DNA of 64,000 nucleotides from Adiantum capillus-veneris (GCA_014529385.2 CM043962.1:44943098-45007097); one strand, 5' to 3'. Positions 47,420-60,003 are shown, counted from the stretch's first letter. The notes: a model not told the origin generated them from the letters alone. Made by a program: numbers and translations.

Positions 47420-48269
47420 TCAGCAGGCTCTTGTCCTGATGGAGACCTTTCTTTTAGTTCTGCCTCCTTTTGTTGTTGTGTTAGCTAACTCTCGGTTTTG
47501 ACGTCTTCTTATAGTTCGACTCAATTTCGGTTCTGTAACTTCCAATTGAGCGAGGTCAATGGGTCGCGGGCTGCACCACATGACACTCTGGAGATGTTCA
47601 CCCCAATTGTCTACTAGCTTTCGATGAGCATCACATGCCCCTAGATAGCTAAGCCATTCTGCAGTAGATCTTTCCTTGTTTATCCTAGCTCTCACATTTG
47701 CTCGAAATCGTCGTCTCTTATATGACCTTTGTTTCTTGTTAAGGTTTTGATTTTGGTAAATGTTTGAACTCGACTCGCCTGATAGGTCTTCGCTTATATC
47801 TTCTTCACTCTCATATAAATTACCATAGATGGTCGTACTAGGCCTTGAGTGTTCAGTTTATACACTTGGTTCACTCGATGTTTCTTCAGGTTCTGAATCC
47901 ATTTCTCCCTGAGATTCCGTTTCTGATGTGTATTGGCCTGAAGCCTTTGAGGAATCATCGGTTTCACTCTCAGGTAGGTGTGCCTCTTTCTTATCATCGG
48001 ATGTTACATGCGCTACACCTAACATGTTTACTGGTGCAATGTGTGGTATCTCTTCCCTATCTAGTGTTACCCAGGTTGTTCCTCTAGCTCCCCATGTATC
48101 TATAGTTGCCGCTAGGTGCACCCAATCGACATTGTCTGACTCAGCCATTCCGGGTAGGATATCCATAAAAGGAGAGTTCTCCCCAATATCCGTGTCTTCG
48201 TTACACGTGTAACAATACTGTAATGGAGCTGAGTGGATTGTTGTGTCTGATCGATTATCAATGATGAAT
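47420..48269 (-). pseudogene. Gypsy gag-pol linker region with shifting frames
   Basis: Short minus-strand frames at 47420-47695 (basic, RRRQNRELA), 47794-47997 and 47858-48166 (acidic and Ser-rich, ESETDDSSKASGQYTSE). They appear to join the pre-RT protease to RT after several frame losses. No domain is recognised. Confidence 0.4.
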
Positions 48270-51200
48270 TTATTTCCTAGAGGATGCGTTCGACCACTTT
48301 AAAAGATCAACTCGAATGACAGAGTCTTGGAACTGTAAGTAGACGTGGTTTTTGGACCATTTATGCACCATTTTTGCTTCCCTCATGAATGGACGCCCTA
48401 AGATCATCTCAAATGACATAGGATGCTTGGAAAAATCCATAACAATGAAAGTCTGCCTTACCTTGTGTCCCAAGACCTTGATTCTGAGATCCTTTAGCAT
48501 TCCAATAGGGGTAACAATAGATCCATTAGCCATTTTTACCACTACGCTTGTGGCTTCAAGGTGAGGTCGCCCCATAGACTCCCAACAACTCTTTGTCACC
48601 ATGCTGACTCCCGCACCACCGTCAAGGACCCCCTTTACAGTTAATCCTTTAGTAGCGATTGGTAGAGTAGCATTAGATTCATCACCTTCAAAGTATTGCC
48701 CCAACTTGTTAACGGGTACTTCAATTATAGATTCATGTCCCGCTAGGTCAGATGGTGGTGCTAAATGTTCCTCATCATTCATTACCGAGTCAGGTTTGTT
48801 CATATGTGCAAGCTGTGGTAATCTGGCCTGTAATTCTCCATTGAGGAAGGCTCGAAGAGCTGAGACTAGCTCGGGGTCTTTATATAGTTTGGACATGATG
48901 GTGGTTCTAACTTCTGAAGACATGAAATCCATCAATTTGGCAACATTTAATGGCATCTTGTGGGACGTAGGACCCTGACAAGAGAATGGTGAAGATGGAA
49001 TCTCCACTTCCTCAAGGGGGTCGGGCATTCCCTCATTGAACATTCTCTCTAGTAGGAAAGGTGTGCGTCCACTTTTAGATGTCCTACCCTCATTCTCTTC
49101 CCGAATGATACTGGGTATAGCTAACAGCCTGTAGTTCTTGTGAGGTTGAACTTGTGTGGGAAACACTGTGTCCAACATCTGGATATGTTTGGGTTCAGGT
49201 TCTGATTTTCGTTGAGTTTCTTCCACCAAACCCCTCAGTTGTTGGACTCGTTCAATTTCCACCGTTGGGTTTGGATAGGTTCCAATCTTTCTCTTGCAAT
49301 CCTCATTTTTTGTCTCTCGTGGCTTATCTTGGGGGTTCGCAACTGGGTGGTTTAACTTTGAATACTCTTTTGGTGTTCGTCGTAATTCCCTCTCGTGATC
49401 CTCCTCACTGGCTTTTTCCTTTGTAGTAATAGTTTTGGTCTCCTTGGTCTCTATCGAATCTGAGTCATCCTCAGGGTCATTCATATACACGGGATCATCT
49501 CCTGTCCCTATGTTAGTCTTTGAACTAGGTTTTGAGCTAGAAGCATTAAGGGATTTCTTTCTTCGTGTTTTCTTCTTTCTCGCTCGGCCAATGGATGCAG
49601 CATCTCTCTCTTCGAGGATGTAATTTTGGTTTTGGAGCATCGACCGTGTGAGTGCATTCACTAGTGCTATGTTTATAGTTGGTGGTGTCCCATCAACAAT
49701 CTGTATTATGTTCAATGGTGTGATTTTCGGTGCGTTTGGATTGTTAGGACATTGTGCGATCAAATGATCTATGCCACAACGATTACAAGTGAGTATTGGC
49801 ATTGCCAATGCACTCCCTTGACTTGTTTGCATTAGTGCGGCATTCTTTTGCATTCTAATGGGGCACTCGGCTACTCGATGTGGTCCACCACATTCGTAGC
49901 ACTGAAGAGGTGGTCTCCGGGAAAAACTATTAATGTTTTGGTCTCTTGTTGCTAGCATAGTAGCTTGATATACCGGTTTGATTTGTCCCCAATGGTCTTC
50001 CATATAGTACATGGGACACTCCTCAAGCATGTCGACTCCATAGGTGATACTAGAGTCTATGTCCTCTTCGCAATCTGCATAAGTACTAGATTACTCGCAA
50101 CCTATTTGGTTCATAGGTGTAACTCTTGGATGAGGGGGTTGCGGTCCTAGCACTGGAGGTGGCAACGGTGTGGTTTGGACCACATTTTGGGTTCTAGGGA
50201 CCATGTGCTGTAATGGCAACTATTGCTCCATGGGTGGGGTAGGCATCAATGCAGGAACTCGAGGTGAGTCTGCCCAAGCTATAGGCGGTCTATTTTCCAT
50301 GATGCGTTTAAGCATTAGGCAATCCTTCGCTTGATGGCCACACCTACCACGCTCGTTACAAGTCCCGTTAAACTTTACTCTGAAAGTAGGGCATTCACTC
50401 GTAGTATGTGGGCCCAAGCAAATTGAGCACCATTGTTGCTCCCTTCTTGGATACATATGAGTGTTTTGTGGAGCACGATTACCCCTAAGGCTTTCTTGGA
50501 TGGCCTTGGTGAGATCTGCCAAAGTCATCTCAGATATCGTTTGCTCTTTCACGATTGGCTTTATCTTCATTGGCTCATGCCCTGACGCTTGCGAGCCACT
50601 AGACTTCGGCTCGGCGGACACTCTTTCTCCTGCAATCATTAAATTATCCTCTAATTGGATTGCATTCATGGTGACTGCTTCCCAAGTAGTGATACCTCTA
50701 ATGACTAGGCCATTATAGATATTGTCATGTCGTAGTCCCCTAATGAATCTATCGAGCAATTGGTTGTTGTTGAATCGCTCGTTTGGATTGCATCGAGAAT
50801 TCAAATTCTTTAGGCGACTAATGAAGTCTCTCACGGATTCACCTTCTTCTCGTTGGGCTTTCTGGAGCTGAGAGGCTACACCCCAAAGTACTCCCTCTCG
50901 TATGTATTCTTTTAAGAACATTCTCCTAAGAGTAGAGTAGATCTTTTTCTCTTCTACTCTTAAGGTTCTTTACCAATCTCTAGCCTTTTCGCTTAGGGTC
51001 AAACTCAAAGCCTTACACTTATGTAGCTCATTGTGCTCTTCCAAGGAATCGCACACATGTTCAAAGACTTCCATACGCTTTCTAGCATCTCCGTCTCCAC
51101 TGAATTTCTGTGTGAGCTTAGCTACTTGAACTGCCTTGCTCCTAGGCTCTCTATCAGGTGCACTACGCATGTTTTCCGCAATAGAGCGACCGATAGTTTG

Positions 51201-52745
51201 AGCAAATGCTGCTAGATCTCCTATTTGAGCAGGTATAATGGGTGTATGTGCTCCTGGAACCACATGTGAGATGGGAGTTGGCCTTGGCCTTGGCATACGC
51301 GCGGCTCTTGGGTCCCATATTTCGTATGGTGGTGTACCAGACGGTGGTCCAAAGTTTACAGGCGTGGCCCTAGGCATAGGGGGTGCCTGATATGGCATGT
51401 TATTATTAAATGGCATGGCTCCACTTGTATAAGAGCTTGGATAATGACATTGTGGATTGTAAGCTCTTGGAATAATCGGAGGTGTAGGAGCTACATGAGG
51501 CTGAGGTACGACAGGTGCACATGATTGATACATACATGTAGGTATAGTTGGGGGCACTGTGCTACTAGGCATCGGCGTAGTGTTAACAAATGAACTCCAT
51601 GGTGTACTTCTTGTCATGCTCACCACTGGGATATGCATGGTAGCCGTAGTGTCATTAAGAGAAAGATGAGCTAGATCTGGGAAGGTAAAGCTGCCACTTG
51701 TGGGCTCAGATTGTACTGAGGCTCCTGGCGAAACAACATATGGAGGATCAAGGGGGCTCACTGAGGGAGTCTCCATTTGTGATAGGGTTGATTGGTTGGC
51801 CTTTCCCGTATCCAAGAATCTCATTAGGCCTGTTGAAGGCATGTTGATCCCTGTGTTCTGTCTTTCTAACTCGACAATCCTATGGAGGACATCACAGACT
51901 TTCTGTTGTTGCTCATCTATGCTAGTAGCACCCGATGTGGATTGTAGAACATCTAACCAACCCACATGATAGGTGTGTCCTGTGTACCGATCAGTTAAAG
52001 CTTTTGCTTGTAGGTCATACTCCCAATTTTCGTTTAGGAATATCCCATCTAGGCCTGGCGTGCTGGAGGTTTCCCTCGAAGTGGAAGCATTATTGCTCCC
52101 CATCGCTTTCCCCTCCGTGACTGCTACCTTGGGAGCACTCGGTTGCTCGGCTGGCATGATTGTTGTCATAGGAGCCTTTGCTTTCAGGGCTCGACTTTGT
52201 TGTAGCCTTCGTAGGTTCTCAATTTCCCTCTCCCTTGTTGCTTGCATATAGCGTTCCATCTCTTGTACTTCGGCAAGACTCCTACCATCGGGTAGTAAAA
52301 CCTCAGAGGGAGATAGTCCTAAAGGATCAGGAGGTGCAGTGGATGGAACATTCACATGCACACTCTCAAGAAGCATCGGGTCTATTTTAGGCATGAATGA
52401 CGAATTTACTTCCCCACTCCCTTCATTTATTTCATTAACCGCATGTTCGGAGCGAGTAGCTCTACTAAGGGTCTCTTTTAAGCGGCTAAACACGCTGGAC
52501 CCGGGCCGTGGGCCCATGGCATGCATGTCTTGACTTGAACTATCAGGGTTTGGTGTAGGATACCCCTCCATGACTTCGTAGTCAGAGGAAGAATCACTAG
52601 ATGCGATATGAGGATCTTGGGTCGCGCTACCTTGAGTCCCGGCCAAAGGTCTAGAACCTAGGGTGGAGGAATAATGGGTGTCCGCATAAATGGAGGCACT
52701 ACCAATATGCTCGTGCTCTAACACTCGTCCAGAGCGTAGGTTCAT
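48270..52745 (-). pseudogene. Gypsy Gag plus protease-like domain, about 1490 codons, three stops
   Basis: One continuous minus-strand frame from ATG 52745 (MNLRSGRVLEHEHIG) to 48270, interrupted by TAA 50970, TAG 50220 and a TAA near 50090, all in the same frame. A Pro/Ser-rich N-terminal region is followed by the Gag helical core around the first stop (FSGDGDARKRMEVFEHVCD, then EYIREGVLWG). Knuckles follow: CSICLGPHTTSEC, CYECGGPHRVAEC, CNRCGIDHLIAQC, plus a variant (CNERGRCGHQAKDC). The C-terminus is a retropepsin-like domain with VLDGGAGVSMV and EMILGRPFM. The motif is D-G-G rather than D-T/S-G; variation there is known in plant Ty3 elements. A GTG-initiated extension upstream to 52796 is less likely. 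Confidence 0.88.
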
Positions 52746-52796
52746 ATGACTTGGATCCCCTAGAAGTGTCAGTGAGTGCCCGTGAAAGTTGCTCAC

Positions 52797-53756
52797 CTAG
52801 TATTTTTGGGTGTTTTGCAACCCAAGTCTTTTCTTAAATTTTTTTTTATTTTTTGATTTTTTGGTCCTTTTTTTCTGACCCAGCTATAGAATAGAACGTA
52901 TGATAGCTCAAAACGAGCGTCTCGGTCAGAGGGACGTGCAATGCTTTACAGCCCTCCGTTTGGTCACTTTATGCCCTCGGAATCCCTAAAACCGTCAATT
53001 TCTAGTAGGGAACTAGGCCCAAATTAGAAAGTCTAAGGGTGCAAGTGGGAAGAGAAGGGAGGAGAGTGGAGAACTTGCCCCACATGCTCTCATTTCCTCT
53101 TGAGGGGGTAGGGTATATATATAAGAGTGAGTCTAGTATATATCATAAGACTGAGGACTGAGGCTTGGGCTTGGGCTTGGGCTTGGGCTTGGGGAAACGA
53201 TCCCGATCAAAAAATATTTTTGGTTTTTTTTAATTTTTTTAATTTTTTTTTTTGGGCGACGACCGCACGCGGTTTAGGTGACCCTTTCTTGGCCACACAC
53301 ACTGTCAACACCTACCTAACCTCAGACAGCTCACTACCTTATCTACTTACTAACAGTGCTGCTAACCACTAACTAATCTGTTAACCACTCTGCTAACTGC
53401 TTACTGACAGTGGGCTAACTGTCCACCTACTTCCTCTCTCACTGCCTTACTGTGCAAAGACTGTGTGCAGGCAAACCTTGACAGAAAACTGTGTACAGAG
53501 TGTTTGCAAACAGAAATTGCTAACTGCCTTCCTACTTATTCATTCACTGCGAACAAGCTAACGACTACTAATTGTGCAAAGACTGTGTGCAAACAGAAAA
53601 CACAACATTATGCAGAAATCATAGAACTTGCAGACAATACAGAAATTAACAACTTGCAGAAAAATAACTCATTCCTCTTCCTCTTCCTCTTCTTTCCTAC
53701 TACAGACAACTCATAGGAGAAGCACAAAGTGCCTCTTGGGCTTAGTGCACGGTGAT
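52797..53756 (-). other. Gypsy 5' leader
   Basis: About 0.96 kb without a gene. It holds a (GGGCTT)n hexamer tract at 53163-53194, T-rich runs, many CTAAC-type words, and a repeated GTGCAAAGACTGTGTGCA near 53452 and 53573. Confidence 0.7.
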
Positions 53757-53776
53757 TCCCTGGCAGCGGCGCCAAA
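53757..53776 (-). promoter_or_regulatory. Gypsy primer-binding site
   Basis: The minus strand reads TTTGGCGCCGCTGCCAGGGA, close to the TGGCGCCGTTGCCGGGGA type used by plant Ty3 elements. It lies two bases from the end of the 5' LTR. Confidence 0.9.
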
Positions 53777-53778
53777 AA

Positions 53779-54011
53779 TGTGCGCTCCTTGACGCACTAT
53801 CGAAGCAAGGGACTTGCCGATACACCGTGTGCGAGCCACAAATGGCTCTAAGCACACAACTAGCTTAACTAGTAACCTCAAAAGAGGGCAATGGTGTGTC
53901 ACTCACCGCTCTATGCTCCTGCCGTGGAGGATTCCTCGCCGCAAAGAAGAAGGAGACGCCGCTACGTCGCGCTCAATCGCTTCACCGCCGTCGTGCCGCC
54001 GCAATGCTCGA

Positions 54012-54056
<45 letters not shown>

Positions 54057-54245
54057 TACACACACACACACACACACACAAGGAGGTGTAGAAGAAGAAG
54101 ATGGAGATGGAGATGGATATGGAGCAAGAGCACTCTTCTATTGCACAAATGAGAGAATGAGTGAAATTTAGGTTTAGTTGGCTTTTATATGAGCTCACCC
54201 CATTCACACTTGGGCGCCCATGCTTAGCCAGCTAATCCCTTGAAT
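53779..54245 (-). repeat. Gypsy 5' LTR, truncated by an inversion breakpoint
   Basis: Matches 41054-41538 up to TTGAAT and then loses homology abruptly. It contains shorter arrays than the 3' LTR: (TC)n 54014-54053 and (CA)n to 54080. A TATA-like CATATAAAAG lies at about 54183-54192 on the minus strand. The missing 139-bp end lies reversed at 59860-59998. Confidence 0.95.
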
Positions 54246-54956
54246 AACACTCCTCCGTTATGAACGGCTTTTATTTCCGCAATTTGGCACATCTGTGACT
54301 CAGACGAAGTGGTGGACATATCAGAACCGAGTGACCAGGGTGACTCTTTGGGGTAGAGAGCATTTTAGGAATAACATTCGTCTGGCGATGGTAATTGAAG
54401 CAATGGGCATAGGGCCACGATACTATTATGTAGAATATTCAATGAAGCGAGGTTTTTCAGAATGATTATATCTGCTAGCGTAGTTTCTTCCATCGCGAAA
54501 GATTTTTTTGTATCATAGCTATGGCCAGCCACTCAGAGGGTATTTCAATATCACTCCACGAACCTTGGAGTATGGTGTAATCTTATCTAGTCGAATCCTA
54601 CCTTTGTCAGAACGTCCAAACACCTGTTTCTACTGTGACAGTTGTTTATGCGATCATGTCATGGATGGTCTACTAGACATGTAAAGGTGAAGAGCAAGGA
54701 GGGTTTTTTTTGTAAAAAACCAAGTTTCTTTCAAACTAAATAAAGTGGTGAACCTTGAGAAACGACTCGTGTATTAGTGTGTGTGTGTGTGTGTTGTGTG
54801 TGCAGGGCGACACCACTCCGTGCATGCTACTTGAATTGGCTCGTGAAAATGGTTGTTGGGGGGTGGGGTGACCAATTAAGCGGTAATGTTGGCTCAATAT
54901 TGGGAGGAAGGAAGGCAACAACATGGACAAAGCCTTGAAGTTTGGAATGCAGCCAT

Positions 54957-55018
<62 letters not shown>

Positions 55019-55827
55019 GTTGCGGCAGTTGCCTCAATTTCCAATAGCCTCTCTCTCAACCGGTGATCTCTCTCTAGCCTCGCTTATTCATGACGCCCCT
55101 TCAGCTTCCCCCCAGCTATTCAACTCCCACAGAACGGCCTTCTGATCACCAATTTCTATGGTGTCTCCTATCTTCGGCCCCGTTGATTTTGGGAATTTTG
55201 AAGATAGTGAAGGGCATTTTTAGAATTTTTGGTCAAATATGAGGAGTAGATTGGGAATTTTTGAAATTTGAGGGGTATTTGGGAATTCCACACATTGCAG
55301 AGGCTCAAGATTTTGGTTGGATTGCTCAGAATTTTATAATCTTTATTCCTTTTTGACAATTGAGATCCGAGTTCAGGATATAATTTGTCACAAATTACCT
55401 CACAAAAAAGGGAATTATGTCTAAAATTATTGAAGAAATTCGTTTCCAAAGCCTGCATAACCAACTCAAATTCTAATTTTATCATCTTGTATTGATAGAC
55501 AATCAGTCTTCTTATGAAAAGCTACAACTTTTTCTATATTTGAAGAAATATAATCCCACAACCAAGGCTATTTTGAGAATTTCAGAAAATTCGAAGGGCA
55601 TTTTGGGAATTTATGACAAAATATTGGGGGTACTTTTCGGAAGTTTTGAAATTTGATCCTACTAATAACGTGGGTCATCGTTGTGCAACCTGGGCTGAAG
55701 CTATGGCTAGGCCTCTGTCTTGCCACCTCATCCATATTTGGAACTTGGGAGGAAGAACAGTGATGTTGCATTATAAGCTTACAAGTTCGTTTTGCTCCCC
55801 TTGCAGCTCTGCTCTGAAACGCTAAGT

Positions 55828-55860
<33 letters not shown>

Positions 55861-56309
55861 TCGCTTTGAAAAGTTGTTTTGCTCTCTCATATATAGGTGA
55901 AGTCTGAGAACACACACACACACACACAGAGAGCTACACCTTTCCATTGCATTGTGAAACTGTGAAACATCATATCATCGTCACCAACATCTCCACCATA
56001 AATGAGTGCAGTGGCACATCACCAACATCTCCACCATTAATGAGTGCAGTGGCCACTAAAAAAGAACTGAAGATCAACAACCCATCAAATACATGACCTC
56101 TTTTTGAGGCAACCATATGTGAGAGAGAAAGAGAGAGATATCAGATACATGCTTTGGCCCAAACTCCGTGGAGCCTAAGAATGGCTATTAATTAAACTCC
56201 CCCTTCAATGAAGACTACGCAAAACAGTAAGACACTCTGGAAAGATCCTCTTTCCACCTACTACTATACACAAATCCTCTTAAGGAATTTCTCAAAGAAC
56301 TTATACATA
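54246..56309. other. Non-coding part of the inverted segment
   Basis: No gene recognised. Contents: (TG)n at about 54777-54802; (TC)n at 54961-55013; a dispersed repeat at 55168-55310; a weaker relative at 55568-55660; (GA)n near 55829-55860 and (CA)n near 55911-55927; and a 38-bp tandem duplication at 55981-56053 (TCACCAACATCTCCACCA). Confidence 0.6.
55168..55310 (+). repeat. Dispersed repeat, copy 1
   Basis: Its reverse complement matches 63850-63990. Shared words in order are TTTTGGGAATTTTGAAGATA, GGGAATTTTTGAAATTTGAG or its near form, GGGGTATTT and ATTGCAGAGG. No coding sequence or terminal repeats are visible. Confidence 0.85.
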
Positions 56310-56345
56310 CTAGTAAAACGGCGCCGCCTTCGGCGGCAGCATGGC
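56310..56345 (-). mobile_element. Helitron-like 3' terminus
   Basis: On the minus strand the order is a perfect GC-rich hairpin (GCCGCCGAAGGCGGC), a spacer (GCCGTTTTA), CTAG and then T. Plant Helitrons end in a hairpin 10-12 bases before CTRR and insert between A and T, and this fits all three rules. The 5' end (TC on minus, GA followed by T on plus) was not located, and no Rep/helicase coding is present in the window. It would be a non-autonomous element or a fragment. Confidence 0.5.
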
Positions 56346-56404
56346 CACTCTTACCGTCAAGCTTCTCACTTTTGACAAATTTCAAAAAAGAAGATAAAGA
56401 AAAT

Positions 56405-56423
56405 TACTCTCTCTCCCTCTCTT

Positions 56424-56501
<78 letters not shown>
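56405..56501. repeat. (TC)n microsatellite at the LINE 5' boundary
   Basis: A mixed CT/TTTC start followed by about 35 pure TC units, ending at CTCG where LINE sequence begins. Confidence 0.95.
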
Positions 56502-56505
<4 letters not shown>

Positions 56506-57241
56506 AGAGTTCTTGTTGTGGAGAATGAGCACCTCAAGAAGGTTCTTGAAATGCAAACAAAACGCTTGGTGCATCTTGAGAATGAAGTTCAAGAATGTAA
56601 GCACTCTCTTGTGGACATGAATGTAATGAAAGAGCGCTTAAGCAAAGTTGAGAGTGATCATGTATTGAAAGAGGAAACAATAGATACAATACGACATGAT
56701 GTATGTGAGATGAGAAATGCATCCAAATCATGGGCTGATATATGTAAGGATAATGTGGTTTCTACATCTCCTATCATGCAAGCCGTTGTCCAAGCAAAGA
56801 ATGTAGAGAATGTGGACACTCAAGAATTGCAAGAACGGCAAAAACGCTCAAAGAACATCGTCATTCGTGGAATCAAGGAGGAAAGCATGGAAACACCCCA
56901 ATCTCTTGCGGTTGCTATTGAAGAGTTTTTTGCTACACACTTTGGCATGTGGAATCATGGCTTATGGTGCACATCGAGTTGGAAAACAAGGATTCCCTCG
57001 CTCGGGAGAAAGACCTATTGTATGTACCATGGCTGATGAGGTAAAGAGAAAGATCATCCTTGACAATAGTTGGATCTACCTCAAAGGAACGGGTTGTAAT
57101 GTATATGAGGATCGCACTCTTATTCAGAAAAATGTACGTCGCAAAGCATATGAGGAAAGAACCAAGAGGTCAAGGTGTCATCTCAAGAAGAAAAGTCACT
57201 TGAGGAGGATGCAAGTCCACCCAACAAATAGGGACGCATGA
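56502..57241 (+). pseudogene. LINE ORF1 (RNA-binding, coiled-coil), 5' truncated and frameshifted
   Basis: The frame is open out of the (TC)n array, so the true N-terminus is missing. A coiled coil (VLEMQTKRLVHLENEVQEC) is followed by RQKRSKNIVIRGIKEES. After a frame change near 56945 comes AHRVGKQGFPRSGERPIV, ADEVKRKIIL, YLKGTGCNVYEDRT and QKNVRRKAYEERTK. This order of coiled coil, RRM-like fold and basic C-terminal domain is that of L1-type ORF1 proteins, which coat the element's RNA. The stop overlaps the ORF2 start as ATGA (57238-57241). Confidence 0.75.
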
Positions 57242-59859
57242 TCTATGAGACCAACTCACGCTTGCGAATAAGCTTTTGGAATTGTAACGGCTATCCATGG
57301 AATGCGGGAATTGGCATTGATGAGCTTACCAATGACTCCGATGCGATACTTCTTGTTGAAACATGGGAGCATGATGCGCAACGAGTTCTTGGATTTGACA
57401 AATATGATGTGCATTCTTTGATGTGGACCAAAAATGCAAAGCAACGTAGAGGCCAAGAAGGCGTAGCATGTATGATCAAAAAGGGTTTGTCAGATGTTTC
57501 CATTGTCACCCAATGGTCAAGTTATGTTTGTGGTTGGTTGTTACATTCCTCACTATTTCTCCAACTTTTATGCTCGCTTGGATATGGATAGAGATCAGCC
57601 CTTTGTTGAACTAGAGGAAGACATTGCTCATTACAAGAACCAAGGTGAAGTCATTGTCTTTGGAGACATGAATGCTCGCACAAATACGTTACAACACGAC
57701 ACACAACAAGTTGACATGCCGCATGTTTCAAGAAGAATGGATGACTCATACATGTATAATCGAAGTTCTAATGATGCAAAAGAATTGGATCACTATGGAA
57801 AGTCACTTCTACATATGTGCAATAGTACCGGAATGCTCATTGTAAATGGTGTATCTTTATGGCAAGGCACCAATGACTTTACATGTAGAAAGCACAATGG
57901 TGATAGTGTGATCGACTATATGTTGTTTTCGGAAGCCACTCTAGAATGCATACGAAGCTTTACACTTGGTGAATGAATATAATCGGATCATAGGATGCTA
58001 TGTATTGACGTCAAGTGTGATAAAAGACCCGAGCATGTAGCCTCCAATCATGATGTGAATCATTTGTACCTATGTCTAGACTTCAAACAAGCACTTATAT
58101 ATGTTGATATGGTGGACCAAATGTTAAGCATGACAAAGCATCAAGAGAGACCAACATTAGAATGCAAGTGGAAATTTTTCAAAAAAGTAATTTGCTCTTG
58201 TACGAGGGAATGCTTTTCGGTGAAACACATGTCTTGCAAAAGATCTAAGAAGGGTAGCACCAAGAAGAAATGGTTAGACATGGAATGTAATCAAGCCCGA
58301 AAGCACTTGCTAAGGTTGGATGCAAGCAAAGACAAGGAAAGTTACTTGGAACATTCACACACATACAAAGCACTTGTTCAAAAAAAGAGGAGAAGGTGGG
58401 AAGTCAAAAAACAACTTCTTTTAGCGCAAGAGAAAGCACATGCATGTGGCAAGTTTTGGCAAAATCTAAAAGGCAAGCGTGTTGAGAGCTTTGGTGACTT
58501 GACTCTTGAGGATATGTATATGCATTGCAAGAACCTCTATGAGCAACCCAATGTTGATAAGATGGAGTGTTGTAGCTCTCTTTCATTTATGCCTCCCTTC
58601 TTTACCATTGAAGATGTATGTTGCGCGCTTGAGAAACTTGCTACCCGCAAGGTAGGGGACCTTCAAGGTGTCAAGGCTGAAATGATTAAATGGATAAGCA
58701 AGAAAACACGATATTGGATATGCGATATGTTTAACCTTGCACTTCAGCATGGCATGCCTCATGATTGGAGTGAAAATTGGATCAAACCTTTGCACAAAGG
58801 AGGAGATGTAAACAATGTGAACAACTATTGCACTATAATGGTTGGTTCTCTGATGGCAAAGTTATTTGGATGTATCATGGAGATGAAGATAAGTGAATGG
58901 GCTGAAAAGAATGGCAAATGTACACTAAGCCAAGCAGGTTTTCGAAAGCATCATAGCACTATTGATCACCTTGTCACTCTTCGAGTCTTATGGAAGCGTC
59001 TCGATTGAAAGGAAAAAAGTTGTATTGTTGCTTTGTGGATTTCAAGAAAGCTTTTGACATGGTACACGAGGAAATATTTGGAGACGTATGCAAAGCCTTC
59101 AAGTGTCGATAGAATTTATGCATGCTGTCTTTCGCATCTACCAAAGAGTGATATGTCGACTACGTATGGGAGATGGAATTTTAGAATTTTTTGCAAGCAC
59201 CATTGGTGTCAAACAAGGATGCCCACTTTCCCCAACCCTCTTTGGGCTACTCATTGATGAATTGGAATGCATGGTTCTTGATTTTATGCAACAAGAAGGC
59301 ATAGAAGAGGTTAAGATCGGAAATGCGGTGATCATGCTTTTTCTTTATGACGATGATGTAGTGCTCTTGGCACATACCTTAGAAGATGCACAAAAGCTTA
59401 TGAGTGTCTTGGAATGCTTTTGCCTACATAGTGGGCTGATCGTGAATGGATCCAAAACCAAGGCTATGCTTGTAAAGACCCTCAAGATGAAAATCCGTGC
59501 ACTGTATACAACAATGAGCAACTTGAAGTGGTAGATAGCTTCAAGTACCTTGGTCTTGAGGTTCCATCCAATCATAGATGGAAGGATTGCGCAATGTGTC
59601 ACGTGGAAGCCGGAAAGAGGGCTTATTATGCATTTGGGAATATGTGCAATGCTGGAGAGATCTAGTGTTGGGATCTCAAAAAGTACCTCTTTGACACATT
59701 GGTGACACCGGTGCTTCTTTATGGAGTGGAAGTGTGGGGTGGTAGCATCGGGAAGTCTACTTGGAAAGAGTTTGAGAATGTCCAAAAGCGTTTTCTCACC
59801 AACTTTCTCCAAGTCAAGACACAAACACCCTACATGCTCTTACTTCTTGAGTCCGGATC
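57238..59859 (+). pseudogene. LINE ORF2, 5' part: endonuclease and reverse transcriptase
   Basis: Starts at ATG 57238, overlapping the ORF1 stop. An AP-type endonuclease has FWNCNGYPWN, LLVETW, GDMNARTN, DSVIDYMLFSE and SDHRML (the catalytic His block, 58 bp after a stop at 57976). RT has SQAGFRKHHSTIDHL, VDFKKAFDMVH, GVKQGCPLSPTLFGLLIDEL and FLYDDDVVLLA. Frame breaks occur near 57550, 57976, 59006, between 59060 and 59100, at 59534 and near 59665. The YxDD box reads YDDD where LINEs usually have Y/F-A-D-D. The protein stops at the gypsy target duplication (59855-59859) in the phrase YMLLLLES; its continuation is at 41053-40234 on the minus strand. Confidence 0.88.
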
Positions 59860-59998
59860 TGTTAACCCTCACGGCTCACGGACACCCCATCACCTACGAC
59901 GGACGTGTATTATGTATTCGGTAGAGTCAGGTATTGGGCTTGTCGGACCAATAGGAAAAGGATAAGAGTGATTGTCGATGAGAGGCGCACTCTAACTG
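59860..59998 (+). repeat. Reversed remnant of the gypsy 5' LTR
   Basis: The reverse complement matches 41543-41681 (end of the 3' LTR) with six differences in 139. The outer edge TGTTAACCC adjoins the reversed target duplication GGATC. The inner edge stops at CTAACTG, where the homology to the interrupted LTR at 54245 would resume with four bases lost. Confidence 0.95.
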
Positions 59999-60003
59999 TG
60001 TTA

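Noticed and set aside
53163-53194. (GGGCTT)n tract considered as telomere-like
   Set aside because: It does not match the plant telomere unit TTTAGGG and lies inside the gypsy leader.
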